Shown: positions 42,885 through 51,975 of the stretch, piece by piece
Layout of the letters: the number at the start of each line of letters is the position of its first letter
Numbering within the stretch: the first letter of the stretch is position 1
DNA from: DASVDE01 sp036381235
GTDB lineage: Bacteria > Actinomycetota > Thermoleophilia > Solirubrobacterales > 70-9
DNA length: 64,000 nucleotides
Direction: 5' to 3'
Assembly (NCBI GenBank): GCA_036381235.1
Contig: DASVDE010000016.1
Coordinates: forward strand, 1 to 64,000
The notes under the pieces: model-generated
Told to the model about the DNA's origin: nothing
Database searches by the model: none
The model's input: only the letters and a program-made list of their open reading frames with translations
Position numbers and translations under genes: made by a program

Positions 42885-44276
42885 GTGGAGTCCCCCCTGG
42901 TGCTCGTAATGGCGGCGGGCGAGGGAACGCGCATGCGTTCCGCGACGCCGAAGATGTTGCATCCCGTCTGCGGGCGGCCGATGGTCGCCTGGCCGATCCT
43001 CGCCGCGCGAAAGGCGGGCGCAGGCCGTGTCGCCGCGATCGTCTCGGCCGACCGCGATATCGCAGCCGGGCTGCCCGATGGGGTTGAGACCATCATCCAG
43101 TCGGACTCCGATGGCACGGGCGGCGCCGTTCGCGCCGCCCTGCCGCTGATCCAAGAGGCGAAGACGGTTGTCATCCTCTCCGGTGATCACCCCCTGATCT
43201 CCGCCGAGAACATCTCCGATCTTCTCGAGGTGCACGCTAACTCGCCTGCCGCGGCGACGCTACTGACGATCGAGCTCGACGACCCCGGCTCCTACGGCCG
43301 CGTCGTCCGCACCGCCTCCGGTGAGGTCGAGCGGGTGGTCGAGGCCAAAGCGGCCGGCGACGCCGATCCCGAGCAGCTGAAGATCCGCGAGATCAACGCC
43401 GGCACCTACGTCTTCGACGCAGAGCCGCTCGCCACCGCCCTCGTCGGTCTCTCCAACGACAACGCCCAGGGCGAGTACTACTTGACGGACGTGCTCCCCG
43501 CTCTGCGCGAGGCCGGCCACGCGGTCGCAGGACACCTCACCGAGGATCTGGCGGTGACGATGGGGGTCAACAACCGGCTCGAGCTGGCCGAAGCAGAAGC
43601 CGTCGCGCGCAGCAGGATCCTCAAGGCCCACATGCTGGCCGGGGTAACCGTCGTCGACCCCGCCTCGACCTGGATCGACGCCGACGTCGAGATCGCCGCC
43701 GACACGCGGATCGAGCCCGGCACGAGCCTTCGCGGCGAAACCGAGGTGGGCGCCGGCAGCATCGTCGGCCCGCTCACCACCCTCACCGACACCAAGCTCG
43801 GCGCGGGTGTCAGCATCCCCCACTCCTTCCTGGTCGAGTGCGAGGTCCTCGACAACTGCAACGTCGGTCCCTTTGCCTACCTGCGGCCAGGCGCGCAGCT
43901 CGAGCAGGGGGCCAAGGCCGGCGCCTTCGTCGAGATCAAGAACTCGCGGATCGGCGAGGGCGCCAAGGTCCCGCATCTCGCCTATGTCGGCGATGCCGAG
44001 GTCGGCGCCGGCAGCAATCTCGGCGCCGGCACGATCACCGCGAACTACGACGGATTCCGCAAGGAGCGGACGGTGATCGGCGCCCATGCCCGCATCGGCG
44101 TTGACACGATGCTGATCGCACCGGTAGAAGTCGGCGACGGCGCCTACACTGGCGCTGGAGCGGTGATCAAGGAAGACGTGCCCGAGGGGGCACTGGCAGT
44201 GAGCGATAACGACCAGCGCAACATCGACGGCTTCGCCGAGCGCAAGGCCGCCGAGGCGAAGGAAAAGGGACAGTGA
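42885..44276 (+). CDS. glmU: Bifunctional UDP-GlcNAc pyrophosphorylase/GlcN-1-P acetyltransferase
   Basis: Makes UDP-GlcNAc for peptidoglycan: acetylates glucosamine-1-phosphate, then joins UTP. The 463 residues have the uridylyltransferase domain (LVLVMAAGEGTRMRSATPK, VVILSGDHPLIS) to about 225, and the left-handed beta-helix acetyltransferase after it (hexapeptide repeats such as VGPFAYLRPGAQLEQGAKAG, with LGAGTITANYDG near the active site). GTG 42885 is chosen by the TACGAT -10 box. The stop overlaps the prs start (GTGA), an old glmU-prs pair. Confidence 0.96.
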   Translation: MESPLVLVMAAGEGTRMRSATPKMLHPVCGRPMVAWPILAARKAGAGRVAAIVSADRDIAAGLPDGVETIIQSDSDGTGGAVRAALPLIQEAKTVVILSGDHPLISAENISDLLEVHANSPAAATLLTIELDDPGSYGRVVRTASGEVERVVEAKAAGDADPEQLKIREINAGTYVFDAEPLATALVGLSNDNAQGEYYLTDVLPALREAGHAVAGHLTEDLAVTMGVNNRLELAEAEAVARSRILKAHMLAGVTVVDPASTWIDADVEIAADTRIEPGTSLRGETEVGAGSIVGPLTTLTDTKLGAGVSIPHSFLVECEVLDNCNVGPFAYLRPGAQLEQGAKAGAFVEIKNSRIGEGAKVPHLAYVGDAEVGAGSNLGAGTITANYDGFRKERTVIGAHARIGVDTMLIAPVEVGDGAYTGAGAVIKEDVPEGALAVSDNDQRNIDGFAERKAAEAKEKGQ

Positions 44277-45313
44277 GCACGATCGAGGAACGCCCCGAGG
44301 CTAAGGCGGCGTCGACCGCCATTCCGCACGACTACTCGAAGCGGCTGATGGTCTTCGGCGGCCGCAGCTCGATGGAGCTGGCCGCCAAGGTCGCAGGCAA
44401 GCTCGATCTCGATGTTGGCCAGGTGACGCTGAAGACCTTCGCCAACGGCGAGGTCTACTGCCGCTACGAGGAGTCGATTCGCGGCGCCGATGTCTTCCTC
44501 GTCCAGTCGACCTGCGCCAACGAGCAGACCGAGATGACCCCGAACGACTCGCTGATGGAGCTGCTGACGATGATCGACGCCGCGCAGGGCGCCTCCGCCC
44601 ACCGGATCATCGCCGTCATGCCCTGGTACGGCTATGCCCGTCAGGACAAGAAGTCCGCCCCGCGCGAGCCGATCTCCGCCCGCATCGTCGCCAAGTGCCT
44701 GGAGGGCGTTGGCGTCGACCGCGTCCTCACCATGGATCTCCACGCCGGCCAGGTGCAGGGCTTCTTCCACGTCCCGGTCGACCACATGACCGCGATGCCG
44801 ATGCTGACCCAGTGGTTCGCCGATCAGCACCTGACCGAGGAGCTGGTGATCGTCTCCCCCGATGCCGGCCGGGTGAAGACGGCACGCAACTTCGCCCGCC
44901 GCCTCGGCACCCATTGGGCGGTGATGGAGAAGGAGCGTCCCGCCCAGCAGGTGGCAGAGATCGGCTACGTGGTCGGCGACGTCAAGGGTCGCACTGCGGT
45001 CCTCGTCGACGACATGATCGACACCGCCGGCACCCTCTGCGCCGCCGCCCAGACGGTGCTGGACGAGGGCGCTGCGCGGGTAATCGCCTGCGCCACCCAC
45101 GGCGTCTTCTCCGGCCCCGCCTACGAGCGGCTCGCCTACGAGAACTCCGGCATCGAGCAGATCGTCGTCACCGACACGCTGCCGCTGCGCCCCGGTGCTC
45201 CGGACAACATCAAGGTGATCTCGACCGCCGGCACCTTCGCCGACTCGATCCGCCGCATCTTCACCGACGACTCGGTCTCCGAGATCTTCGCCGGAGAGAA
45301 CCAGCTCTTCTAG
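44273..45313 (+). CDS. prs: Ribose-phosphate pyrophosphokinase
   Basis: Makes PRPP from ribose-5-phosphate and ATP for nucleotide, His and Trp synthesis. The 346-aa protein has an N-terminal extension of about 20 residues, then KRLMVFGGRSSMELAAKVA, FANGEVYCRYEESIRG, MPWYGYARQDKKSAPREPIS with the ATP/flexible-loop residues, MDLHAGQVQGFF and the PRPP loop VLVDDMIDTAGTL. The GTG overlaps glmU, and the stop overlaps the next gene's GTG (TAGTG). Confidence 0.96.
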   Translation: MSTIEERPEAKAASTAIPHDYSKRLMVFGGRSSMELAAKVAGKLDLDVGQVTLKTFANGEVYCRYEESIRGADVFLVQSTCANEQTEMTPNDSLMELLTMIDAAQGASAHRIIAVMPWYGYARQDKKSAPREPISARIVAKCLEGVGVDRVLTMDLHAGQVQGFFHVPVDHMTAMPMLTQWFADQHLTEELVIVSPDAGRVKTARNFARRLGTHWAVMEKERPAQQVAEIGYVVGDVKGRTAVLVDDMIDTAGTLCAAAQTVLDEGAARVIACATHGVFSGPAYERLAYENSGIEQIVVTDTLPLRPGAPDNIKVISTAGTFADSIRRIFTDDSVSEIFAGENQLF

Positions 45314-45819
45314 TGCCCGACCGGCTCGGGCCTTGGATCTGGCTTCCCGTTGCCGCACTGGCTCTGGTCGTGTTGGTGAGCTTGGGAATGCCAGGAGAGG
45401 ACTGCGACGGCGTCGACGACAACGGCACGGGCTTCCCCGAGATCATGCTCATTGCCATCACCGGCGCCGCTTCTATCGGTTGCGTCGCGGCTGCCGGGCT
45501 GCGCGTCGTTGGGCTTGGCCGTGGCCGCGAAGATCTATCGCGGCAGCTTTGGCTGGGCGCGGGTGCCGCCGTTCTGCTCGTCTTCGTCAGCTCGCTCCCC
45601 ATGTATAGCGATAACGGCCCGGTCGTCACTCGCATCTTCGTCTTCGGAATAGGGGCGACGGCTCTCGCCCTATTGTCGCTTGTCGTGACCTGGCTCGCCG
45701 GGCGCAAGCCGGACGATGTCGGCATTCTGCTCCCCCTCTACCTGCTAGGTGCGGGCCTGTTCGTCTATCCGGCCTTCACTCTGTTGGCCCTGGCGATCGA
45801 CTCAGGGGCGTTGTGTTGA
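45313..45819 (+). CDS. Membrane protein of unknown function downstream of prs
   Basis: A 168-aa protein with four hydrophobic segments (about 7-25, 38-58, 69-90 and 95-118) and a last one near the C-terminus. An acidic loop with EDCDGVDDNGTGFP after the first helix is its most distinctive piece. No family recognised. The GTG start overlaps the prs stop by one base (TAGTG), and its end overlaps the next gene's GTG start, so it is locked in the glmU operon. Confidence 0.7.
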   Translation: MPDRLGPWIWLPVAALALVVLVSLGMPGEDCDGVDDNGTGFPEIMLIAITGAASIGCVAAAGLRVVGLGRGREDLSRQLWLGAGAAVLLVFVSSLPMYSDNGPVVTRIFVFGIGATALALLSLVVTWLAGRKPDDVGILLPLYLLGAGLFVYPAFTLLALAIDSGALC

Positions 45820-46541
45820 GGCTGATCGGCCACAAGGGCGCCGACCTGATCGCCCCCGGCAACACGCTGGAGAGCTTCCAAGCCGCGGTCCAGGCGGGCG
45901 TCGACACGATCGAGATCGACGTCCTCTGGCGCCGCGACGGCCACCCGCGCATCGCCGCCGCCGAGCGCACGCCGCTGGTGGTCGCCCACGACTGGCACGA
46001 CGCGGAGCGGCGCGAGCCGCTGACGCTCGCCAAGGCGCTCGACGCCTTCAGCGCCCCACCGCTCGATCGAGTCGAGGTCGACCTCGACATCAAGCTTCCC
46101 GGCCGCGAGAAGGAGATCGTCGCGGCGCTGCGCGAGCGCGGCCTACTGGGCAGGGCGATGATCTCGACCATGGAGCTGTCGACCCTGGCCAAGATCCGGG
46201 AGCTGGAGCCGAGCCTGCGTCGCGGCTGGACCTATCCCAGGGTGACCAAGGACTGGGCCTCGAAGCGCTGGGCCAAGGCGCCGATGCTGGCCGCGCTGGT
46301 GGCGATGCGCCGAACCCTGCCCGGCCTGGCCGCCCGCGAGCTGCCGAAGATGGGCGTCGAGTCGATGTGGGTCTACCACCCGCTCGTCAGCCGCCGTCTT
46401 GCCCGCATCACAGACCTCGCCGGCGTCGAGCTGATCGCCTGGACCGTCGACGACCTGCCGCGCATGCGCAAGCTCATGGACGCGGGAGTCACTGGCCTCT
46501 GCTCGAATGACCCCCGCCTCTTTACCCAGCTCCCCGACTGA
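45813..46541 (+). CDS. Glycerophosphodiester phosphodiesterase-like protein
   Basis: TIM-barrel enzyme that splits glycerophosphodiesters. The 242-aa protein shows GHKGADLIAPGNTLESFQAA at the N-terminus, VDTIEIDVLW, VVAHDWHD and VEVDLDIKLPG. The E-x-D and second His of the HR(X)nEXD(X)nH core are present, but the Arg of the first motif is Lys (HKG), and the usual Glu before Asn-Thr is Gly. It may still act, or may have another phosphodiester substrate. GTG start overlaps the upstream stop; the rest of the operon is glmU-prs-membrane protein. Confidence 0.85.
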   Translation: MLRLIGHKGADLIAPGNTLESFQAAVQAGVDTIEIDVLWRRDGHPRIAAAERTPLVVAHDWHDAERREPLTLAKALDAFSAPPLDRVEVDLDIKLPGREKEIVAALRERGLLGRAMISTMELSTLAKIRELEPSLRRGWTYPRVTKDWASKRWAKAPMLAALVAMRRTLPGLAARELPKMGVESMWVYHPLVSRRLARITDLAGVELIAWTVDDLPRMRKLMDAGVTGLCSNDPRLFTQLPD

Positions 46542-46549
46542 GATGGGCT

Positions 46550-47407
46550 CTAAATGGTTCCGGGGGTTGCGGTCGGCGGGGCGTTGCGGCCGTGTTTGGG
46601 CTTCACCGCGGACTCGAGCTCCTCGGCGGTGAAGCCGCCCACCGCCTCGCTGTCCAGCGCGTAGCGGTAGAGGGCAACGCCGAAGATCCCGCTCAGGGCA
46701 CTGCTGACCAGCACTCCGATTGCGAACCCGATCACGCCGAGCACGACCAGCAGGGCGCCGATGAAGCTCGCCGAGGCCCAGATCAGGACCCCCGCGGCGA
46801 TCAACACCATGCTCGGCAGGATGGCGAAGAGGAAGACGGCGCCGCCGATCGCGATGTTGCCGGTCACCTGCTGGCCCCAGCGCGATTTGAACAGGCTGGC
46901 CGAGCGCTTCATCGTCTCGAACGGCCCGGTGCCCTCGAGCGCGACCACCGGCGCCGCGAGGAAGGTGATCAGCGACCAGCCGACCGCCAGCAGTCGGCCG
47001 ACGATCTGGCCTACAGCGCCCTGGTTCTCCAGCGCGCTGAGGACGAGCCCGACGACGGTCGAGACGGCCGCCCAGCCGCAGATCTGGCTGAAACGGCTGC
47101 GCGCGACCGCGAGCCCGTCGCCGACGGTCGCCTCGCGGCCGTGGAAGATCATGTCGGCCGCCGCCGCCAGCCCGACGCTGAAGTAGAAGCCGATCACGGC
47201 GAGCAGGTAGAAGCCGATCACGACCAGCGGCCCGCCGAAGGCGACCTCGCCGTCGTCGATCAGGTAGAGGCCGGGGCCGACCACGATCGCCGCGCAGACG
47301 ATCGTCGCCGCCGCACCGTAGAGCGGGAACCGCATAAGGGAAGGATTCTCGCGCAGCAGCCCCCAGCTTTTCTTGGTCAGCTGCCAACCCCGCCGCATCC
47401 TGCTCAT
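46550..47407 (-). CDS. DUF6159-like polytopic membrane protein
   Basis: A 285-aa protein resembling the DUF6159 group: a short cytoplasmic start MSRMRRGWQLTKKSWGLLRE, then about six TM helices with FETMKRSASLFKSRWGQQVTGN between them. The C-terminal tail is short and polar with a Pro-rich end. The role is unknown. The ATG overlaps the UbiB-type gene stop (ATGA), so both are from one transcript. An in-frame extension to 47524 runs through that gene's end and is rejected. Confidence 0.75.
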   Translation of the reverse strand: MSRMRRGWQLTKKSWGLLRENPSLMRFPLYGAAATIVCAAIVVGPGLYLIDDGEVAFGGPLVVIGFYLLAVIGFYFSVGLAAAADMIFHGREATVGDGLAVARSRFSQICGWAAVSTVVGLVLSALENQGAVGQIVGRLLAVGWSLITFLAAPVVALEGTGPFETMKRSASLFKSRWGQQVTGNIAIGGAVFLFAILPSMVLIAAGVLIWASASFIGALLVVLGVIGFAIGVLVSSALSGIFGVALYRYALDSEAVGGFTAEELESAVKPKHGRNAPPTATPGTI

Positions 47408-48855
47408 CGCTGTTCTCCTTCCAGAGACCGCTCGACAATCGGAGTCTGCACGACACCCCTTCCCTCGAAGTACTCCCACTCCTGCTCGCCCAGCTCGGTC
47501 GCCGGCGGGTCGGCGTAGATCCATTCGCGCATGATCCGGTGCCAGTTGCGCTTCGCTCGCAGCTGGCCGAGCACGGCGACGACGCCGATCTCCATCCGCC
47601 GTCCCATCAGCTCGTCGGCCGGGATCGACTCGCGCCGCATCAGGTCGTAGTACTCCGAGCGCGGGTCGTTGGTCGACTCGATGATCTTCATCACCCGGCG
47701 CGGCGTGATCTCGATCTCACGGTTCTCGACGTACCAGCCGCCGACCGCCCGCATGTGGTCCATCAGCCGTTCGGCGTCCAGCTTCGAGGGGTTCTTGACG
47801 AAGCCGAGGTCGTGCAGAGCGGCGCGGAACGCCTCCGGATCGTCGTTGGAGGCAGCGTCGAAGGCTCTCTGCTCGAGCACGATCTGCTCGTGGTCGAGCT
47901 TCTTCGTCATCCCGAAGTCGAGGAAGGCGACGCGACCGTCCTCCATCAGGATGTAGTTGCCGGGGTGGGGGTCGGCGTTGAAGTGCTGCAGGTGGTAGAT
48001 CGAGCCGAAGCTGCCGCGGAAGACGATCTCGCCGAAGCGGCTGCGCTCCGCCTGTGGCAGCTCCTTTATCTGATCGAAGCCCATTCCCTCGACGAGCTCG
48101 GTGACCAGCACCCGGCGCCGCGAGAGCCGCGTCACCACGTCCGGCACGTAGATGAAGGGGTGGTCGCGGTAGGCGCGGGAGAAGGTGCGCTGGTTCTGGG
48201 CCTCGTACTCGTAGTCGAGCTCCTCCATCACCCGCTCGCGCAGCTCGTGGGCGATCGCCTTGGCGTCGAGACCGGGGGCGAGGGCGCGGGCCAGCCGCAT
48301 GATCGTCCCCGCGTTGCGCAGGTCAGCCTCCAGCGCCTCGGCGATCCCCGGGTACTGGATCTTCACCGCGACCCGCCGCCCATCGAGCAGCTCGGCGCGG
48401 TGCACCTGGCCGATCGAGGCGGCGGCGAACGCCTCGGTCTCGAACTCGGCGAACAGCTCCGACACCGGCTCGTCGTCGTACTCCTCTGCCAGCACCTTCT
48501 CAACCTTCTTCCAAGGCATCGGCGGCGCATCGGTGCGCAGTTTCGCCAGCTGCTCCTGGTAGATCTCCCGGTATTCCTCGGGGAGGAACTCGGTGTCGAT
48601 GAACGAGGCGAACTGCCCGAGCTTCATCGCCGCGCCCTTCATCTGGCCCAGGGCGCCGACCATCTTCATCGCCGTCTCCAGGTGGCGCTGTTCGAGGCGC
48701 TCTCTGCCCTCTTCCTCGGAGCGGGCGACGTTGGTCGCCTTGGTTCCCGCGTAGCGGGCGCCCTGCACGCCGACGATCGAGCCCAGCTTTGCCGAGCGGC
48801 GGACTCTGCCCTTTGGGATCTTCGCGTCGTCGCCCATCGCGCTCAAGGTTGCCAC
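47404..48855 (-). CDS. ABC1/UbiB (AarF) family atypical kinase-like protein
   Basis: Family of kinase-fold proteins linked to quinone or lipid handling. The 483-aa protein has the family's KxGQ motif (GAAMKLGQFASFID), the alanine-rich loop EAFAAASIGQVHRAEL in place of the glycine loop, AVKIQYPG with the ATP lysine, NADPHPGNYIL with the catalytic Asp/Asn and FLDFGMTKKL with DFG. The start could be GTG 48855 or ATG 48837. Divergent from rplY. In actinobacteria such proteins may serve menaquinone or lipid transport; the substrate is not shown. Confidence 0.88.
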   Translation of the reverse strand: MATLSAMGDDAKIPKGRVRRSAKLGSIVGVQGARYAGTKATNVARSEEEGRERLEQRHLETAMKMVGALGQMKGAAMKLGQFASFIDTEFLPEEYREIYQEQLAKLRTDAPPMPWKKVEKVLAEEYDDEPVSELFAEFETEAFAAASIGQVHRAELLDGRRVAVKIQYPGIAEALEADLRNAGTIMRLARALAPGLDAKAIAHELRERVMEELDYEYEAQNQRTFSRAYRDHPFIYVPDVVTRLSRRRVLVTELVEGMGFDQIKELPQAERSRFGEIVFRGSFGSIYHLQHFNADPHPGNYILMEDGRVAFLDFGMTKKLDHEQIVLEQRAFDAASNDDPEAFRAALHDLGFVKNPSKLDAERLMDHMRAVGGWYVENREIEITPRRVMKIIESTNDPRSEYYDLMRRESIPADELMGRRMEIGVVAVLGQLRAKRNWHRIMREWIYADPPATELGEQEWEYFEGRGVVQTPIVERSLEGEQR

Positions 48856-48879
48856 AGGTTCTGTTTTCTGCCGGTTCTC

Positions 48880-48885
48880 TATCCT
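48880..48885 (+). promoter_or_regulatory. -10 box of rplY
   Basis: TATCCT, ten bases, then ATG 48896. Confidence 0.4.
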
Positions 48886-48895
48886 CTCCCGTCCG

Positions 48896-49594
48896 ATGGC
48901 CCGTGGACGCGAAACGCTGAAGGCCGCTCCCCGTGGGGAGTTCGGCTCCCGGACCTCTCGTCGACTGCGGCGAGAGGGCCTGGTGCCCGGCGTCGTCTAC
49001 GCCGGTGGCTCCGACGCGCGACCCTTCCAGGTGGTCGGCCGCGACGTGCAGACGGTGCTGGCCGAAGGCCACGCGCTCTTCGACCTCGAGATCGAGGGCG
49101 CGAAGGCGGTGCCGGTCGTCGTCAAGGAACAACAGCTGCACCCGGTGCGCGGCGACCTCCAGCACATCGATCTGCAGGAGGTGAAGCTCGACGAGGCTAT
49201 CCAAGCGGAGGTCGCGATCGAGCTGGAGGGAGTTGAGGCGGCGCCCGGCGTCAAGGGCGGCGGCGTGCTGGAGCACGTCACCCGCGAGATCACGATCGAG
49301 GCGCTGCCCACCGAGATCCCCGACCGCATCGTCGTCGACGTCTCCGCGATGGAGATCAACGACACGCTTCAGCTCTCCACGATTGCCGCGCCGGAGGGCG
49401 TCAAGTTCGTCGCCGAGGATCCTGAAGAGGTGACGATTGCCACCCTCTCTCCACCGCGTGTCGAGGAGGAGGCTGAGCCGAGCGTCGAGGAGGAGGCCGA
49501 GCTGGTCGGCGAGGGGGGCGAGGCGCCCGAGGGCGAAGAGGCCGCAGCCGAAGAGGGCGAGGGCGGCGACTCGGGCGACTCCGAAGGGGAGTAG
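48896..49594 (+). CDS. rplY: Ribosomal protein bL25, CTC (general stress) form
   Basis: Binds 5S rRNA in the large subunit. The 232-aa protein has the L25 domain (about 5-95: LKAAPRGEFGSRTSRRLRRE, LVPGVVYAGG, LQHIDLQEV), then the TL5/CTC C-terminal domain (about 96-185, VKGGGVLEHVTREITIEALP), and a very acidic Glu/Gly tail (about 190-232) common in long CTC forms. ATG follows TATCCT by ten bases. The stop TAG is followed after one codon, in the same frame, by the pth coding region. glmU-prs-rplY-pth is an old order; here prs and rplY are separated by four genes. Confidence 0.95.
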   Translation: MARGRETLKAAPRGEFGSRTSRRLRREGLVPGVVYAGGSDARPFQVVGRDVQTVLAEGHALFDLEIEGAKAVPVVVKEQQLHPVRGDLQHIDLQEVKLDEAIQAEVAIELEGVEAAPGVKGGGVLEHVTREITIEALPTEIPDRIVVDVSAMEINDTLQLSTIAAPEGVKFVAEDPEEVTIATLSPPRVEEEAEPSVEEEAELVGEGGEAPEGEEAAAEEGEGGDSGDSEGE

Positions 49595-49597
49595 CCG

Positions 49598-50215
49598 CTG
49601 TCCCTGTTCCGCCGTCGAGCCGCAGACGGCGAGGGCGAGGCGGGCGACCGCATTCTGCTCGTCGGCCTCGGCAACCCCGGACGCGAGTACCAGGGGACCC
49701 GCCACAACATCGGCTTCGAGGTCGGCGCAGAGCTCTCGCGCCGCTGGCAGTTGCCCCGCGCGAAGCGCAAGTTCGGCGGACTGCTCGCCGAGGGGCGGAT
49801 CCGGCCGGGCGGCCCGCGGGTGGCGATCCTGCTTCCCCAGACCTACATGAACGAGTCCGGCGGCTCGGCCGGCCCGGCCCGCGGCTCGCTGAAGGCGCCG
49901 CTGGACCGGGTGATCGCCCTGCACGACGAGATAGATCTCCCCTTCGGCGAGGTGCAGCCACGCCTCGGGGGCGGCCTCGCCGGCCACAACGGGCTGAAGA
50001 GTCTCAAGCGCGGCTTCGGCGACGCCGAGTTCTGGCGCATCCGGGTGGGCGTGGGAAGGCCAGAATCGACTGATCCCGAGGTCGTCTCCTCCTACGTCCT
50101 CTCCCGCTTCCGCGAGCCGCGCGAGGAGGTCGTGGCGCTGATCGGCCGCGCCGCCGACGAGGCGGAGCGGTTGGTCGAGAAGCTAGGTTCCGAGGTTCAT
50201 GAGCGAGCCGACTGA
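49598..50215 (+). CDS. pth: Peptidyl-tRNA hydrolase, probable CTG start
   Basis: Releases peptides from dropped-off peptidyl-tRNA. The open frame has all motifs: LLVGLGNPGREYQGTRHNIG with the catalytic His, LLPQTYMNESGG, ALHDEIDLPFG with the Asp, and GGGLAGHNGLKSL. But there is no ATG, GTG or TTG between the upstream in-frame TAG (rplY stop) and the conserved GLGNPG region. The best start is CTG at 49598, giving LSLFRRR, with GGGGAG six bases upstream. An internal ATG at 49847 is too late, cutting off the catalytic His. The product would be 205 aa. Readthrough of the rplY TAG would instead give an L25-Pth fusion. The next gene overlaps by 17 bases. Confidence 0.85.
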   Translation: MSLFRRRAADGEGEAGDRILLVGLGNPGREYQGTRHNIGFEVGAELSRRWQLPRAKRKFGGLLAEGRIRPGGPRVAILLPQTYMNESGGSAGPARGSLKAPLDRVIALHDEIDLPFGEVQPRLGGGLAGHNGLKSLKRGFGDAEFWRIRVGVGRPESTDPEVVSSYVLSRFREPREEVVALIGRAADEAERLVEKLGSEVHERAD

Positions 50216-50927
50216 GCTGACCTCCTACGAAGTCGACGCGCAGGGCGTGGGCGTGCTGCGCCTGCTCCGCCCCGACGCCCGCAACGCGATCAACACCCAG
50301 ATGCTGGCCGAGATGCTCGAGCACCTGGCGGTGGCGCGCGCCGATGAGAACGTCCGCGTCCTCCTCATCAGCTCCGCCGACCACATGGGCCTCTCGGCCG
50401 GGGCCGACGTCAAAGAGCAGCTCGACGAGGAGGGCAAGGTGCGGCGGATGCAGCTCTTCGCCGACCTCTACGACGAGATCATCGCCTTTCCCAAGCCGAC
50501 GATCGCCGTCTGCCACGGCGACGTCGTCGGCGGCGGGGCGGAGATCGCCGTCGCCTGCGACATGCGTATAGCCGGCTCCAACCTGCGGATGCGGTTTCCC
50601 GGCGCGGCGCTCGGCGTGCCGGTAGGCCCGGCTCGCCTGGTGACCCTCTGCGGGCTGGCCACCGCCAAGTACCTGTTGCTCTCCTCGCGGACCGTCGGCG
50701 CCGACGAGGCGCTGCGCCTCGGCCTCGTCAACCGCGTCGCACCCGCTGCCGCCACCGAGGAGGCCGCCCTCGAGCTGGCCGGCCAGATCGCCGCCCACCC
50801 GCCCGAGGCGGTCGCCCGCCTGAAGCGAATGCTGCACGAGTGGGACGAGGTCGAACAGCGCTCCAAGGCCGAGGGGGTTGGGCAGGTCGAGTGGCAGAAG
50901 ACCGGCCCTGGCCTGCCGCAGCGGTAG
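50199..50927 (+). CDS. Enoyl-CoA hydratase/isomerase family protein
   Basis: Crotonase-fold enzyme of 242 residues. ISSADHMGLSAGADVKEQLDEE forms the first oxyanion-hole region, and VCHGDVVGGGAEIAVACDMRIAG the second. Of the two catalytic acids of true hydratases, the first position is not clearly a Glu, so isomerase or another crotonase reaction is possible. Its ATG overlaps pth by 17 bases. It is not part of a visible beta-oxidation cluster. Confidence 0.85.
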   Translation: MSEPTELTSYEVDAQGVGVLRLLRPDARNAINTQMLAEMLEHLAVARADENVRVLLISSADHMGLSAGADVKEQLDEEGKVRRMQLFADLYDEIIAFPKPTIAVCHGDVVGGGAEIAVACDMRIAGSNLRMRFPGAALGVPVGPARLVTLCGLATAKYLLLSSRTVGADEALRLGLVNRVAPAAATEEAALELAGQIAAHPPEAVARLKRMLHEWDEVEQRSKAEGVGQVEWQKTGPGLPQR

Positions 50928-50960
50928 CGCGATTCCGCGTATGCGGGGAGAATCGCCTTC

Positions 50961-51965
50961 ATGTTGACCGTGGCCGTCACCGGTCCCACCGGGGAGATCG
51001 GCAAGCCGTTCCTCGCCGCGCTGGAGCGAGCGCCGGAGGTGGAGCGTGTGATCGGCATGGCGCGCCGCCCCTTCGACATCGCTGCCCACGGCTGGGAGAA
51101 GGTGGAGTACCGGCGTGGTGACATCCTCGACCGAGAGGCGGTCGACGCTCTGGTCGAGGACGCCGACGTCGTCGTCCACTTGGCCTTCGTGATCGTCGCC
51201 GGGCGCGGCGAGAGCCGCGAGATCAACCTGACCGGCTCGCGCAACGTCTTCGAGGCCGCCGCCGCGGCGGGCGTCAAGCGCCTCGTCTACACCTCTTCGG
51301 TCGCCGCCTACGGCTTTCACCGCGACCTGCCCGAGCGGCTCACCGAGGACCTGCCGGTGCGGGGAACCTCTCGCCACCCCTACTCGGCCCACAAGGCCGA
51401 GGTCGAGGCGGAGCTGGCCGAGGCCCTCACCGATTCTGAGACCGAGGCCTACGTCTTCCGCCCCTGCATCGTCGCCGGCCCGGAGGCGACGCTGCTGCTC
51501 GATTTGATTCCGCTGCTGGCGCTCGGGCAGCGGATCCCGGGCCCGTTGCGTTGGGCGCTCGGCAAGGTTCCGGAGCTGCGACCGGTCCTGCCGGACCCCG
51601 GCGTGGCCTTTCAGCTCGTCCACCACGACGACGTCGCCGCAGCGCTCTGCGCTGCCGTGGTCGGCGGTTGTGAGCCGGGCGTCTACAACCTCGCGGCGCC
51701 TGGAGAGCTGACGATCTCCGACCTCGCCCATGAGCTGGGATGGCACGCGGTGTCGGTGCCGGCGCCTGGGCTCGCGGTGGGTGCGACCGCGGAGCTGATG
51801 GCATACATGCCCTTCCTACCGGATGAGGCTGCATGGATCGAAGCGGTTCGCCGCCCGGTGCTGATGGACACTTCCAAGGCCCGCTCGAGGTTGCACTGGA
51901 TGCCCCACCACGACGCGCGGCAGACGCTGCGTGAGACGGTCGCCGCGGTGCGATCCAGGCGCTGA
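50961..51965 (+). CDS. NAD-dependent epimerase/dehydratase (extended SDR)
   Basis: A 334-aa extended short-chain dehydrogenase. Nucleotide motif VAVTGPTGEIGKPFLAAL, DVVVHLAFVI, VYTSSVAAYGFHRDLPE with Ser, and HPYSAHKAEVE with Tyr-x3-Lys (YSAHK). The second half is typical of NmrA/sugar-epimerase-like SDRs. The substrate is unknown. GAGAAT lies seven bases before the ATG, perhaps a weak -10 box. Confidence 0.85.
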   Translation: MLTVAVTGPTGEIGKPFLAALERAPEVERVIGMARRPFDIAAHGWEKVEYRRGDILDREAVDALVEDADVVVHLAFVIVAGRGESREINLTGSRNVFEAAAAAGVKRLVYTSSVAAYGFHRDLPERLTEDLPVRGTSRHPYSAHKAEVEAELAEALTDSETEAYVFRPCIVAGPEATLLLDLIPLLALGQRIPGPLRWALGKVPELRPVLPDPGVAFQLVHHDDVAAALCAAVVGGCEPGVYNLAAPGELTISDLAHELGWHAVSVPAPGLAVGATAELMAYMPFLPDEAAWIEAVRRPVLMDTSKARSRLHWMPHHDARQTLRETVAAVRSRR

Positions 51966-51975
51966 GCCCTCTGGA

